DNA of 64,000 bases from Jannaschia marina (GTDB taxonomy: Bacteria > Pseudomonadota > Alphaproteobacteria > Rhodobacterales > Rhodobacteraceae). Made by a program: the position numbers and the translations under genes. The notes below the pieces were generated by a model. That model did no database searches. It saw only the letters and a list, made by a program, of their open reading frames with translations, and had not been told where the DNA came from. This document shows positions 7,972 through 16,282 of the stretch, piece after piece (within the stretch, counting starts at the first letter, position 1; each line of letters opens with the position of its first letter). The stretch is from positions 124,001-188,000 of the forward strand of contig NZ_JABVAX010000006.1 of the NCBI RefSeq assembly GCF_013404595.1, in the 5' to 3' direction.

Positions 7972-8516
7972 TGAACCGCATCTTCCCCGCACCGGTGCTC
8001 GGCCTCGCTCTGGCGGTTCTTCTGACCGCCTGCGTCGGGGCCACGTCGGAGCTTGCCCGACAGTTGCAGGCAGACCCGGCCGCCGAAGGACCTGAGGCCG
8101 CGCGCAGCATCCACGCCGACCGGACCTTCATCACCTACAACAGCTTTCACGGAACGCAGATCGAATACCACGGGACCGACGGCAAGGCGCACCTGTGGTA
8201 TCCCGGCAATTTCTCGGGTGTTCCGTCGAACTGGAAGATCGAATACGATGTTAGGAGCCGGAGCCACGACATCTGCTGGCAATATCCCGTCCGATCCTAC
8301 AATCCCGTGACGCGCCAGCGGGGCGGCCGATTCGATTGTCAGCCGAACCGGTTCTATTTGGCAGGTGTGACGCAGATTCTGGCCGGAGATCCCTTCAACC
8401 TTGCCTCGGGGCGGATCCCGTTTCGGCTGTCCAAGGAACGACATGACGCCGAGGCACTGGCGAGAATGGCGAGGATTCCTCCCAACCGCATCCGAACGAT
8501 CTACAAAGCCGACTGA
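7971..8516 (+). CDS. Hypothetical lipoprotein
   Basis: A 181-residue protein starting with a lipoprotein signal peptide; the lipobox LLTAC puts the lipidated Cys at residue 18. The mature part is short and mixed, with two further Cys in DICWQYP and RFDCQP that could form a disulphide. I recognise no named domain. The start codon overlaps the ilvB stop (TGATG, 1 nt), so it is cotranscribed and probably translationally coupled with ilvB. That is an odd partner for an envelope protein and suggests either a recent insertion or an unknown link. Confidence 0.75.
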   Translation: MNRIFPAPVLGLALAVLLTACVGATSELARQLQADPAAEGPEAARSIHADRTFITYNSFHGTQIEYHGTDGKAHLWYPGNFSGVPSNWKIEYDVRSRSHDICWQYPVRSYNPVTRQRGGRFDCQPNRFYLAGVTQILAGDPFNLASGRIPFRLSKERHDAEALARMARIPPNRIRTIYKAD

Positions 8517-8781
8517 CGGTCCCACGCGACGTCTTCCGATTGGTTGCGACGGGGACCTCTTCATCCCCGTCATCGCCGCCGCCAACGTCCTCTCGTTCGG
8601 CACGGTCGCGCTTCTGCTGCCGACGTCCGCGGTGCGCGCACGGGTACTGTCGCTGGAAAGATAGGTAGAGCGGGCCATCGGCGCGGCGGTCGTCTTCTGC
8701 GGTGGCACGCCCCTCGCGACCAGCCGCTGATACTGAGCCGAGGCTCGGCGCAGGCAGCCTTCCGCCCGCGCCCGGTTCGCA
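8517..8781. other. Intergenic region after the ilvB-lipoprotein operon
   Basis: No supported gene. The plus strand around 8545-8664 encodes an apolar stretch (IPVIAAANVLSFGTVALLL) continuing in frame to a stop at 8664, without its own start or ribosome site. It could be the remnant of a decayed membrane protein, but the evidence is weak. Confidence 0.3.
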
Positions 8782-9165
8782 TCACCGATCCAGCAGTCCG
8801 TCCTCGGCGAGGTCGGTCTCGACCTGCGCGATTTCCTCGCCCTCGATCGTGCCCGAGCCGTCGCCGTCGTAGCGGTTGAAGAGGAGCGCGTTGTACTCCG
8901 CCTCGTCGACGCCGCCGTCGCCGTTGAGATCCATGTTCACGTATTCGCCGACCTCGCCAAGGCCGTTGCCCCATTCCGTCTCGTTCAGCGTGGCATCGGC
9001 GTCGACGTCGAAGCGCGAGAACGTGCCGAGGTTGCCGAACCCGTTCACGAATTCCTCCGGATCCAGCGCGCCGTCGGTGTTCACGTCCCAGCTCGTCTGG
9101 GCCGTCGCGGCGATGGCCGTGGTGGCCAGGATCAGGGCCGCGCTGATCATGCTTTGTCGTGTCAT
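8782..9165 (-). CDS. Secreted EF-hand calcium-binding protein
   Basis: A 127-residue protein with a signal peptide (MISAALILATTAIAATA) followed by four consecutive EF-hand-type loops: DVNTDGALDPEEF, DVDADATLNETEW, DLNGDGGVDEAEY and DGDGSGTIEGEE. Loops 1, 3 and 4 have good Asp/Asn/Glu ligand positions with Gly at position 6; loop 2 has Ala there. The protein is very acidic and likely binds calcium in the periplasm. A GAGGAGAG ribosome site precedes the start. It is convergent with the ilvB-linked lipoprotein gene and divergent from ilvN, so it physically separates the two acetolactate synthase genes. Confidence 0.85.
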   Translation of the reverse strand: MTRQSMISAALILATTAIAATAQTSWDVNTDGALDPEEFVNGFGNLGTFSRFDVDADATLNETEWGNGLGEVGEYVNMDLNGDGGVDEAEYNALLFNRYDGDGSGTIEGEEIAQVETDLAEDGLLDR

Positions 9166-9417
9166 CGGTCTCTCCTCGGCTGCGGGCCCGGTCTCTCCGC
9201 ACCCCTCCGCGAAGCTCTCGCCCGCGCGTGCTGCACCGGCCAGTCCCCTGCGCGCCGCGCGCGGATTTGCGATGCCCCGCGCCGAAGCACCGGCGGGCCG
9301 CCGCCCAAAAACCGGCGGAAATCCGTCGCCCCGTGCTTGACGACGCGGCACACCGCCGATGCTTTCCATCTCCGGCGAAACACGGCAGAAGAGACGAGCA
9401 CCACCCGGGGAGAGACG

Positions 9418-9981
9418 ATGTCCGCGCTGAAACTGAAAAAGGGCTCGACCAGCCATTCCGCCTACAACCTGCGCCCGAATTTCTCGGACGTGCAGGAGCG
9501 CCACACGCTCGCCGTGCTCGTCGACAATGAAGCCGGGGTTCTCGCGCGGGTGATCGGGCTCTTTTCGGGGCGCGGCTACAACATCGAGAGCCTGACCGTG
9601 GCGGAAGTCGACCACGAGGGGCACACCTCTCGCATCACGGTCGTCACCACCGGGACGCCGCAGGTGATCGAGCAGATCAAGGCACAGCTCGGCCGGATCG
9701 TCTCCGTGCGAGACGTCCATGACCTGACCGTCGAGGGCAAGCCGGTGGAGCGCGAGCTGGCGCTCTTCAAGGTCGCCGGAACCGGCGACAAGCGGATCGA
9801 GGCGCTGCGGCTCGCCGAGATCTTCCGCGCCAACGTCGTCGACAGCACGCTCGACAGCTTCGTCTTCGAGATCACGGGAGACGTCGGCAAGATCGAGGCC
9901 TTCGCCGATCTCATGCGGCCCATCGGCCTCGTCGAGATGGCCCGCACAGGTGTCGCCGCTCTGGCGCGCGGGGCCGAATAG
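9418..9981 (+). CDS. ilvN: Acetolactate synthase small (regulatory) subunit
   Basis: A 187-residue regulatory subunit with an N-terminal ACT domain (about residues 29-100; HTLAVLVDNEAGVLARVIGLFSGRGYNIESLTV is the family core, quoted here as the region near residue 29) and the C-terminal ALS_ss domain (about 110-180). It binds valine and feeds back on the catalytic subunit. GGGGAGAG before the ATG is the ribosome site. A possible promoter has TTGACG at 9337 but a poor -10 17 bp on. Because the EF-hand gene lies on the opposite strand between it and ilvB, it must be transcribed from its own promoter, outside the ilvB attenuator. Confidence 0.94.
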   Translation: MSALKLKKGSTSHSAYNLRPNFSDVQERHTLAVLVDNEAGVLARVIGLFSGRGYNIESLTVAEVDHEGHTSRITVVTTGTPQVIEQIKAQLGRIVSVRDVHDLTVEGKPVERELALFKVAGTGDKRIEALRLAEIFRANVVDSTLDSFVFEITGDVGKIEAFADLMRPIGLVEMARTGVAALARGAE

Positions 9982-10095
9982 CGCGCCCGTCGCGGCAGCG
10001 AAACCTGAAGCAGGAAGATTGAATTCGACTTGAATGGTCCCGGCTTCTTCCTGCCGGAAATACTCACGATACGACGCGCGCCGTCGGCTCCGACG

Positions 10096-10590
10096 TCAGC
10101 CCGAGAAGCGCGCCCGCAACGCCGCGTCCACCGGCGGCGTCACGAAAGAGGAGACGTCGCCGCCGAGCCGCGCGATCTCCTTCACGAGCTTCGAGGCGAT
10201 CGCCTGGTGCTGTGCCTCGGCCATCAGGAACACCGTCTCGATCTGGTCGTCGAGCAAACGGTTCATCCCGACCATCTGATATTCGTACTCGAAATCCGCC
10301 ACCGCGCGCAGGCCGCGCACGATCATCTGTGCGCCGACGTCGCGCGCGCAGTCGATGAGCAGGTTTTCGAACGGATGCGCGACGATCTCCGTGCCCGTGC
10401 GATCCGACCAGAAGGCGCATTCCGCCTCTACCATCCCGACCCGTTCCTCGAGGTCGAAGAGCGGTCCCTTGTCGCGGTTGATCGCAACGCCGATCACCAG
10501 TCGATCGACGAGCGTGCAGGCGCGCTTGATGATGTCGATGTGGCCCTTTGTGATCGGGTCGAAGGTGCCGGGATAGAGGCCGGTGCGCAT
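10096..10590 (-). CDS. coaD: Phosphopantetheine adenylyltransferase
   Basis: A 164-residue enzyme of coenzyme A synthesis that joins 4'-phosphopantetheine and ATP to form dephospho-CoA. The nucleotidyltransferase signature GTFDPITKGH sits near residue 8, with TKGH as the (T/H)xGH motif; the RGLRAVADFEYEYQM block forms the substrate pocket and the LVKEIARLGGDVS helix follows the family. Length is normal. The start MRTGLYPGTF at 10590 was preferred to an upstream in-frame ATG at 10629. It lies 54 nt after a conserved hypothetical gene, probably in one minus-strand operon with it and the CBS protein. It converges with ilvN. Confidence 0.95.
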   Translation of the reverse strand: MRTGLYPGTFDPITKGHIDIIKRACTLVDRLVIGVAINRDKGPLFDLEERVGMVEAECAFWSDRTGTEIVAHPFENLLIDCARDVGAQMIVRGLRAVADFEYEYQMVGMNRLLDDQIETVFLMAEAQHQAIASKLVKEIARLGGDVSSFVTPPVDAALRARFSG

Positions 10591-10644
10591 CGCAGAACTC
10601 CCGCAAGTCAAGTGCGACAGGCCTGACACGGCCCGCCTCGGGGT

Positions 10645-10980
10645 TCAAGCGCGGCGGCGCTTGCCGCGCCAGGCAAGACTGCGGGCATTGAGCGTGTCGA
10701 GGTCGGCCGTACCGGCCAGGACCGCCTCGCCGGTCTCGATCGCCCGTCGCAGAACCGCATCGGACGCGTGCAGGTAGGCCGGACGCCCGGCGATAGCGTC
10801 GTACCAGACACCGCCCGTCGCATGATCGAGGAGGATCCGTTGAAAGCAGTGGTTGAGCCGGACGGGCCAGCCCGGCCGCGCGGCTGCGGGCAACTCGCGG
10901 TTCGTGAGAGCGAGCCAGCGTTCTTCGAGCCGCCGCCGGGCTTCGGTTTCGGCGAAAAGGTCCGGCAGTTCGCCGGCCAT
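10645..10980 (-). CDS. Conserved hypothetical protein, 111 residues
   Basis: A small basic-ended protein with no signal peptide. The segment RLNHCFQRILLDHATGGVWYDAI and the end LAWRGKRRR look conserved in character (aromatic and His/Cys-containing), and I have an impression of similar proteins in other Rhodobacteraceae, but I cannot assign a function. It starts 8 nt after the CBS-domain gene and precedes coaD, all on the minus strand. Confidence 0.65.
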   Translation of the reverse strand: MAGELPDLFAETEARRRLEERWLALTNRELPAAARPGWPVRLNHCFQRILLDHATGGVWYDAIAGRPAYLHASDAVLRRAIETGEAVLAGTADLDTLNARSLAWRGKRRRA

Positions 10981-10988
10981 CGGCGCGT

Positions 10989-11426
10989 CTAGACCTGCCC
11001 GGAGATCATCGCCGCGAGGGCATCCTTCTCCATCGACACCTCGCTCAACCGCGCCTTCACGACATCCCCGAGCGAGATCAGGCCGACGAGCAGCCCGTCC
11101 TCCACGACCGGCATGTGCCGGAAGCGTCCCTCCGTCATGGCCTGCAGGATCGCCTGCGCGTCCTCGCCCGGGGCACAGGTCTTGAGATCGCGCGTCATCA
11201 GGTCGCCCACCGTCTTCGACAGGATGGCCGCGCCGTCGCGGCCGAGCTCGCGCACGATGTCGCGCTCCGACAGTATGCCCTCGGCCCGCCGCCCGTCGCC
11301 GCTGACCACGAGCGCACCGATCCGTCGTGCGGCGAGCTCTGACACCGCGTCGGTGACCGTGGCCGCCGGGTCGATGGTCAGGACGCCCTGCGTCTGTTTC
11401 GATTTCAGGATCTGGGTGACGAACAT
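10989..11426 (-). CDS. CBS-domain protein
   Basis: A 145-residue protein built from two tandem CBS motifs (about residues 10-65 and 78-135). The characteristic loops GILSERDIVRELG and GLISLGDVVKARL end each repeat. Stand-alone CBS pairs usually dimerise and sense adenosine nucleotides such as AMP, ATP or NAD. No effector domain is present, so its partner is unknown. The start MFVTQIL at 11426 follows a purine-rich ribosome site (GGAGGTCC) and was preferred to an ATG at 11459. Confidence 0.88.
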   Translation of the reverse strand: MFVTQILKSKQTQGVLTIDPAATVTDAVSELAARRIGALVVSGDGRRAEGILSERDIVRELGRDGAAILSKTVGDLMTRDLKTCAPGEDAQAILQAMTEGRFRHMPVVEDGLLVGLISLGDVVKARLSEVSMEKDALAAMISGQV

Positions 11427-11538
11427 GTGGACCTCCGTTGATCGATGCCGTCTTCCCACGGTCGGGCCGGGCCGGGCCTTCTGTCAAGGAAATCCGGCGG
11501 GGCGTGACACTCTGGCGGGTTTGCGGCAGGAGAGATCC

Positions 11539-12699
11539 ATGGAGGAGCTGACCGACGCCGACATCGCCGACCTGACCGCGCTCCGCCGCGCGTTACACGC
11601 GCGGCCCGAGGTTTCGGGAGACGAGGTCGAAACGGCCGCCCGGATCGCCACGGAGCTTGCCGCGCTCGGGGTTGACCACCTCGTGACAGGGCTTGGCGGG
11701 CATGGGGTCGCCGGCGTCTTCGAGGGCACCACGCCCGGTCCGACCGTGCTATTGCGTTGTGAACTAGACGCCTTGCCGATCGAGGAGACGGGGACGCCCC
11801 CCTGGCGCAGCGGGCGCGCGGGCATCGCGCATCTCTGCGGACACGACGGCCACATGGCCACGATGCTCGGCGTCGGGCGGATGCTCGCCCGGGCGCGGCC
11901 CGCCGCGGGGCGCGTCGTGCTCATGTTCCAGCCGTCGGAAGAGGACGGCCGCGGTGCGATCGCCGTCTGCGAGGATGCCGCTTTCGCCGATCTCGCCCCG
12001 GACTGGGCCTTCGCGCTCCACAACGAACCCGACATCGCCCGCGGCGTCGCCCACGTGCCCGACGGCCTCTCGAGTGCGCCTTCGGTCGGCCTGCGTCTCG
12101 CCTTCACCGGGGTCGAGGCCCATGCCTGCGCACCGCAGGACGGGCGATCCCCCGCCGCGGCGATGGCGCGGCTGATGACCGCGCTACCGGCGCTGTCGCG
12201 CGGGGCGTTTCCCGAGGAAGACTTCCGCCTCGTGACCCTGACCCATGCGCGGCTCGGGGAACCGGCCTTCGGCATCGCGCCGGGACGGGGCGAGGTTTTC
12301 GTCACCTGTCGGACCTGCTCCGACGCGACGCTCGCCATCTTGGAGACCGACATCTACGCCCTTGCCCAAGCGACGGCGAACGCCGAAAGCCTGGAATTCG
12401 AACTGACCGAACACGATCGCTTCCTCGCCGGCGTCAATGACCCGGACGCCGCGCATGCCTTGCGGGCTGCGGCCAGTGCGGTCGGCCTAGAAGCAATCCG
12501 GGGCTCGCCGCTGCGGGCATCGGAAGACTTCGGACGCTTCGGGCATGATTGCCCCGCCGCGCTGCTCCTGCTCGGCGCGGGCCCCGGACCGGCCCTGCAC
12601 AATCCGGACTACGACTTCGACGACGGCTTGATCGCACCGGGGGCTGCCCTGCTCCTCCGCGCGGCACGTGCGGTGCTCGACGGCGCTGCCGGCATCTGA
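11539..12699 (+). CDS. M20-family amidohydrolase (aminoacylase / IAA-amino-acid hydrolase type)
   Basis: A 386-residue cytoplasmic metallohydrolase of the M20D group, which removes acyl groups from N-acyl amino acids or related amides. Metal-binding and catalytic features are visible: CELDALPI near residue 75, CGHDGHM near residue 97, PSEEDGRGA near residue 135 with the general-base Glu, the late HNEP, and ASEDFG near residue 325. The inserted dimerisation domain is at about 180-295. A strong GCAGGAGAG ribosome site precedes ATG 11539. The gene is divergent from the CBS operon. The substrate cannot be told from sequence. Confidence 0.9.
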   Translation: MEELTDADIADLTALRRALHARPEVSGDEVETAARIATELAALGVDHLVTGLGGHGVAGVFEGTTPGPTVLLRCELDALPIEETGTPPWRSGRAGIAHLCGHDGHMATMLGVGRMLARARPAAGRVVLMFQPSEEDGRGAIAVCEDAAFADLAPDWAFALHNEPDIARGVAHVPDGLSSAPSVGLRLAFTGVEAHACAPQDGRSPAAAMARLMTALPALSRGAFPEEDFRLVTLTHARLGEPAFGIAPGRGEVFVTCRTCSDATLAILETDIYALAQATANAESLEFELTEHDRFLAGVNDPDAAHALRAAASAVGLEAIRGSPLRASEDFGRFGHDCPAALLLLGAGPGPALHNPDYDFDDGLIAPGAALLLRAARAVLDGAAGI

Positions 12700-12706
12700 G
12701 CGCTCC

Positions 12707-13057
12707 TTACGGCGGCCACCCGCCGCGCAAGGTCCGTGCCGGGCGATTGACGCAGCGCACCTCGGCGGCCGCGGCCGTCGTCTCGCGCAGGGCGCGCCAA
12801 TCGCGCGCCGTTGTGGGGCGCGGCCAGTCGTAGACGCTTTCGACCGTGGCGCGATGGACCGCGGCATGGGGCGCGGCCTCATCGACCTGCAGCCTCTGCT
12901 CCTGTCGCGACTGGCCCGCGCGGCGGCCGTCGACCACCGCCCGCGCCAGCGCGACATAGTCGGCGCAGCCGGGCACGAAGGGCAAGACCACAGGTTCCGG
13001 AGGCCGGAAGAGGGAGCACCCCGAAAACAGGAGGACGAAGACCATGGCGACGCGCAT
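12707..13057 (-). CDS. Hypothetical lipoprotein
   Basis: A 116-residue protein with a lipoprotein signal (LLFSGC; lipidated Cys at residue 13) and a short mature domain containing PGCADYVALARAVVDGRRAGQ. No named family was recognised. Its stop lies 7 nt from the convergent M20 gene. An ATG at 13078 would add seven residues before the hydrophobic core and is less likely. Confidence 0.65.
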   Translation of the reverse strand: MRVAMVFVLLFSGCSLFRPPEPVVLPFVPGCADYVALARAVVDGRRAGQSRQEQRLQVDEAAPHAAVHRATVESVYDWPRPTTARDWRALRETTAAAAEVRCVNRPARTLRGGWPP

Positions 13058-13082
13058 GGCCCGAGACCTAGCCGCCAAGGGG

Positions 13083-13973
13083 TTACGATTCCGTTGCCGC
13101 CTCGAGCCGCGCGATCTCGGCCCGAACGCCCTCGGCCAGCAAGTCGGCGGTCCGCGTCACGAGGGATCCGCCCGCATCCGCGTGCCGGCTGAGATGGAAT
13201 GCGCGAGAGAGACGGACCTCGCCGGGCAGGACGCGCCGCAGCTCCGGGGCATGGGCCAGCATGAAATCATGGACGACGCCGACGCCGGCCCCTGCCCGGA
13301 TCAACCCGAGCTGAACCGCAGCCGAGTTGGAGGCGAGACCGGGCGCTTCCGCCCCCACCTCGCCCAGATAGTCAAGATCCGCGTCGAAGATCATGTCGGG
13401 GATGTAGCCCACGATGGCGTGCCCGCGCAGAGCTGCGCGCGTGACGATCTCGCCGTGCCGCGCAAGGTAGTCGCGGTGCGCGGCGAGGCTCAGGCGATAG
13501 TCGCAGAGCCGCCGCACCCGGAGACGCCCGGCCTTCGGGGCGCTCACCGTGATGGCGAGATCGGCCTCGCGCCGCCCGAGGTCGAAGACACGCGGCAGCG
13601 CCACGAGGTCGAGGCCGAGGTCCGGATGTGAGGCCCGCATCCGCGTGAGGACCGCCGGCAGGACATGGTTGGCGATCCCGTCCGGGGCACCGATCCGCAC
13701 GCGCCCCCGAAGCCTGTCGTCCCCGGCGAGCGCGGCGACCCCGGCGCGCGCGCCGCCCTCCATTCCCTCCGCATGGGGCAGAAGGCGATGCCCGGCCCCG
13801 GTCAGCGCATAGCCTCGCGGCGACTTGAGGAAGAGCGCGGCACCGGCCCCGGCCTCGAGCCGCGCGATCCGGCGGCTGAGCGTCGCGGGGTCGAGGCGCA
13901 ACGATTTCGCCGCCTCGGCAAGCGATCCGGCGCGCGCGACACAGAGGAAAATGCGTAGATCGTCCCAGTCCAT
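13083..13973 (-). CDS. LysR-family transcriptional regulator (probable regulator of mmsA)
   Basis: A 296-residue regulator with an N-terminal winged HTH (residues about 3-62, GSLAEAAKSLRLDPATLSRRIARLE) and a C-terminal periplasmic-binding-protein-like effector domain from about 90. It is divergently transcribed from mmsA with about 100 nt between starts, the standard arrangement for a LysR regulator and its target, so it may control valine catabolism. The inducer is unknown. The start at 13973 gives the canonical MDWDDLRIF beginning; a longer ATG start at 14000 is less likely. Confidence 0.88.
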   Translation of the reverse strand: MDWDDLRIFLCVARAGSLAEAAKSLRLDPATLSRRIARLEAGAGAALFLKSPRGYALTGAGHRLLPHAEGMEGGARAGVAALAGDDRLRGRVRIGAPDGIANHVLPAVLTRMRASHPDLGLDLVALPRVFDLGRREADLAITVSAPKAGRLRVRRLCDYRLSLAAHRDYLARHGEIVTRAALRGHAIVGYIPDMIFDADLDYLGEVGAEAPGLASNSAAVQLGLIRAGAGVGVVHDFMLAHAPELRRVLPGEVRLSRAFHLSRHADAGGSLVTRTADLLAEGVRAEIARLEAATES

Positions 13974-14074
13974 TGCCACCCCATACCGACAAAAACGCAA
14001 GGCGACCCTGCCCGCCTGCCCCTTTTACCGCAAGACCGCCGCGACTACCCTGTCCACAACCAACGGAGGACCCC

Positions 14075-15571
14075 ATGCAGAGCATCGGACATTGGATCGA
14101 CGGCACCGAAGTCGACGGCGCGGGCCGCAGCGCCGACGTGTTCAACCCCGCCACCGGCGAGGTGCAGGCCAAGCTCGCGCTCGGCACTGCCTCGGACCTC
14201 GACCGCGCCGTCGCGGTTGCCGCCGCCGCGCAGCCCGCCTGGGAAGCGACGAACCCGCAGCGGCGCGCCCGCGTGCTGATGAAGTTCGTCGACCTTCTGA
14301 ACCGCGACATGGACAAGCTGGCCGAAGCGCTCTCGCGCGAGCACGGCAAGACCTTTCCGGACGCCAAGGGCGACGTGCAGCGCGGGCTGGAGGTGGTCGA
14401 GTTCTGCATCGGCGCGCCGCATCACCTGAAGGGCGAGTTCACGGATTCCGCCGGCCCCGGCATCGACATGTACTCGATGCGTCAGGCCCTCGGCGTCACC
14501 GCCGGCATCACGCCCTTCAACTTCCCCGCCATGATCCCGATGTGGATGTTCGCGCCCGCCATCGCCTGCGGCAACGCCTTCATCCTGAAGCCGTCCGAGC
14601 GTGATCCCTCGGTGCCGATGATGCTCGTGGCCCTGATGGAGGAAGCAGGCCTGCCGAAGGGCATCCTGCAGGTCGTCAACGGCGACAAGGAGGTCGTGGA
14701 CGCCATCCTCGACCATCCGGTGATCCAGTCGATCGGCTTCGTCGGCTCCACGCCGATCGCCGCCTACATCTACGAGCGCGCCTCGGCGAACGGCAAGCGA
14801 GCGCAGTGCTTCGGCGGCGCAAAAAACCACATGATCGTGATGCCCGACGCCGACATGGACCAGGCCGCCGACGCGCTCGTCGGCGCGGGCTACGGCGCGG
14901 CGGGCGAGCGCTGCATGGCCATCTCGGTCGCGGTGCCCGTCGGCGAGGAGACGGCGGACCGGCTCATCGAGAAGCTCATTCCGCGCGTCGAGGCGCTCAA
15001 GGTCGGGCCCTATACCTCGGGCGATGACGTCGACTTCGGCCCCGTCGTGACGGCGGCAGCGAAGGACAACATCGAGCGCCTCGTGCAATCGGGGATCGAC
15101 GCGGGGGCGGAGCTCGTGGTCGATGGCCGCGGGCTCAAGGTGCAGGGCTACGAGGACGGCTTTTTCGTCGGCGCGCATCTCTTCGACCGGGTGACGCCCG
15201 ACATGGAGATCTACCGCAAGGAGATCTTCGGCCCGGTCCTGTCGACCGTGCGCGCGCAGACCTACGAGGAGGCGCTCGGCCTTGCCATGGACCACGAATA
15301 CGGCAACGGCACGGCGATCTTCACCCGCGACGGCGACACCGCCCGCGATTTCGCCAAGCGCGTGAACGTGGGGATGGTCGGTGTGAACGTGCCAATCCCG
15401 GTGCCGCTCGCCTATCACACCTTCGGTGGCTGGAAGAAATCGATGTTCGGAGACCTGAACCAGCACGGTCCCGACGCCTTCCGCTTCTATACGCGGACGA
15501 AGACCGTCACCGCGCGCTGGCCTTCGGGCATCAAGGAAGGCGGCGAGTTCTCGATCCCGGTCATGGAGTGA
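14075..15571 (+). CDS. mmsA: Methylmalonate-semialdehyde dehydrogenase (CoA-acylating)
   Basis: A 498-residue aldehyde dehydrogenase that oxidises methylmalonate semialdehyde and malonate semialdehyde with CoA and NAD+, giving propionyl-CoA or acetyl-CoA, the last step of valine degradation. The catalytic Cys lies in YGAAGERCMAIS near residue 285, the usual MmsA context. GFVGSTPIAAYIYERA marks the nucleotide-binding region, and FGGWKKSMFGDLNQHG the C-terminal end. The CGGAGG ribosome site supports the start. The other valine genes are 2.8 kb downstream (18392-21489). The stop codon is inside the first hairpin of an unusual hairpin array. Confidence 0.95.
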   Translation: MQSIGHWIDGTEVDGAGRSADVFNPATGEVQAKLALGTASDLDRAVAVAAAAQPAWEATNPQRRARVLMKFVDLLNRDMDKLAEALSREHGKTFPDAKGDVQRGLEVVEFCIGAPHHLKGEFTDSAGPGIDMYSMRQALGVTAGITPFNFPAMIPMWMFAPAIACGNAFILKPSERDPSVPMMLVALMEEAGLPKGILQVVNGDKEVVDAILDHPVIQSIGFVGSTPIAAYIYERASANGKRAQCFGGAKNHMIVMPDADMDQAADALVGAGYGAAGERCMAISVAVPVGEETADRLIEKLIPRVEALKVGPYTSGDDVDFGPVVTAAAKDNIERLVQSGIDAGAELVVDGRGLKVQGYEDGFFVGAHLFDRVTPDMEIYRKEIFGPVLSTVRAQTYEEALGLAMDHEYGNGTAIFTRDGDTARDFAKRVNVGMVGVNVPIPVPLAYHTFGGWKKSMFGDLNQHGPDAFRFYTRTKTVTARWPSGIKEGGEFSIPVME

Positions 15572-15679
15572 AGAGCTTTCGGTGAAAGCTCTTCCCCGAC
15601 GTTTCGTTGAAACGTCGACATCGCGAGAGAGAAGTCTTCAGCGAAGACTTCTGAAAGAGCCTTCACCGAAGGCTCTTTC
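15570..15679 (+). repeat. Array of four tandem hairpins with TTC-NNN-GAA cores
   Basis: Four perfect inverted repeats follow one another in 110 nt. Hairpin 1: 15570-15580/15584-15594 (11 bp, loop GGT). Hairpin 2: 15597-15605/15609-15617 (9 bp, loop GTT). Hairpin 3: 15630-15639/15643-15652 (10 bp, loop AGC). Hairpin 4: 15653-15664/15668-15679 (12 bp, loop ACC). All share the apex TTC-3 nt-GAA, but the stems differ with full compensation. None has a proper T-run. The array fills nearly the whole gap between mmsA and the convergent DUF805 gene. Confidence 0.9.
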
Positions 15680-15697
15680 CAGAGAGTAGCGACTCCC

Positions 15698-16282
15698 CTA
15701 GCCCATCGCGTTCTTTTCCATCCGCTCCTGGCGCAATGCGCGCAGCGCCTCGGCCCCGCTGACGGCGTCGAGCGGGTTCGGCGCTTCGCCGGGCAATGTG
15801 TAGCGGACGGCCTGTGGCGATGCGCGCTTGCGGCGCGCGCCGCCCTTGGGTGGACCAAAGCGGTTGTCGCCGTCATCGCCCCGCATCACGAGTAGGATGA
15901 GCAGGATGATATAGCCCACGAACGGCACGAGCTGGATCCACCACCACCACCCCGACCGGTCGATGTCGTGCAACCGTCGGATCGTCACCGCGATCTGCGA
16001 AACCATCGGCCAGACGAGGAGGAGCGTGACGATCCAGGCACGCGCGGTGAAGCCGCCCATCAGACGCAGTAACTCCGGCTCGCTCATCGGTTCGCCGCCC
16101 GCCAGCGCATTTGTCTGGGCGGCGACCATCGTCTCGACGAAGGGCATCATCGCCCAGATCGAAGCGAGCGTGCCGAGGGCAAAGTAGGTCAGCGTGAACC
16201 ACCAGAATTCGCTCCGGCTCGCCCGTCCGCGGAAGCGGAAGGGGCGTTTCAGACAGGTGACGGTTGCCGCGACGGGGCTCAT
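15698..16282 (-). CDS. DUF805 membrane protein
   Basis: A 194-residue inner-membrane protein of the DUF805 family. The N-terminal FRFRGRASRSEFWWF and the central RRLHDIDRSGWWWW motifs are diagnostic. Three to four hydrophobic helices lie at about residues 27-50, 85-110 and 118-140; the tail after residue 145 is charged and hydrophilic. The function of DUF805 is unknown; some members occur near phage or envelope-stress genes. The start MSPVAATV at 16282 was preferred to a longer frame at 16324. It is convergent with mmsA across the hairpin array. Confidence 0.88.
   Translation of the reverse strand: MSPVAATVTCLKRPFRFRGRASRSEFWWFTLTYFALGTLASIWAMMPFVETMVAAQTNALAGGEPMSEPELLRLMGGFTARAWIVTLLLVWPMVSQIAVTIRRLHDIDRSGWWWWIQLVPFVGYIILLILLVMRGDDGDNRFGPPKGGARRKRASPQAVRYTLPGEAPNPLDAVSGAEALRALRQERMEKNAMG

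Noticed and set aside
8401..8664. Plus-strand frame overlapping the end of the lipoprotein gene
   Set aside because: Its first part overlaps the lipoprotein gene in another frame and it lacks a ribosome site; the apolar tail may be a decayed fragment but cannot be called a gene.
10010..10054. Inverted repeat GCAGGAAGA/TCTTCCTGC between ilvN and coaD as terminator
   Set aside because: 27-nt loop, no T-run; the pairing is weak and may be chance.
15570..15679. CRISPR array
   Set aside because: The four units are hairpins of different sequence without identical repeats or spacers, and no cas genes are nearby.
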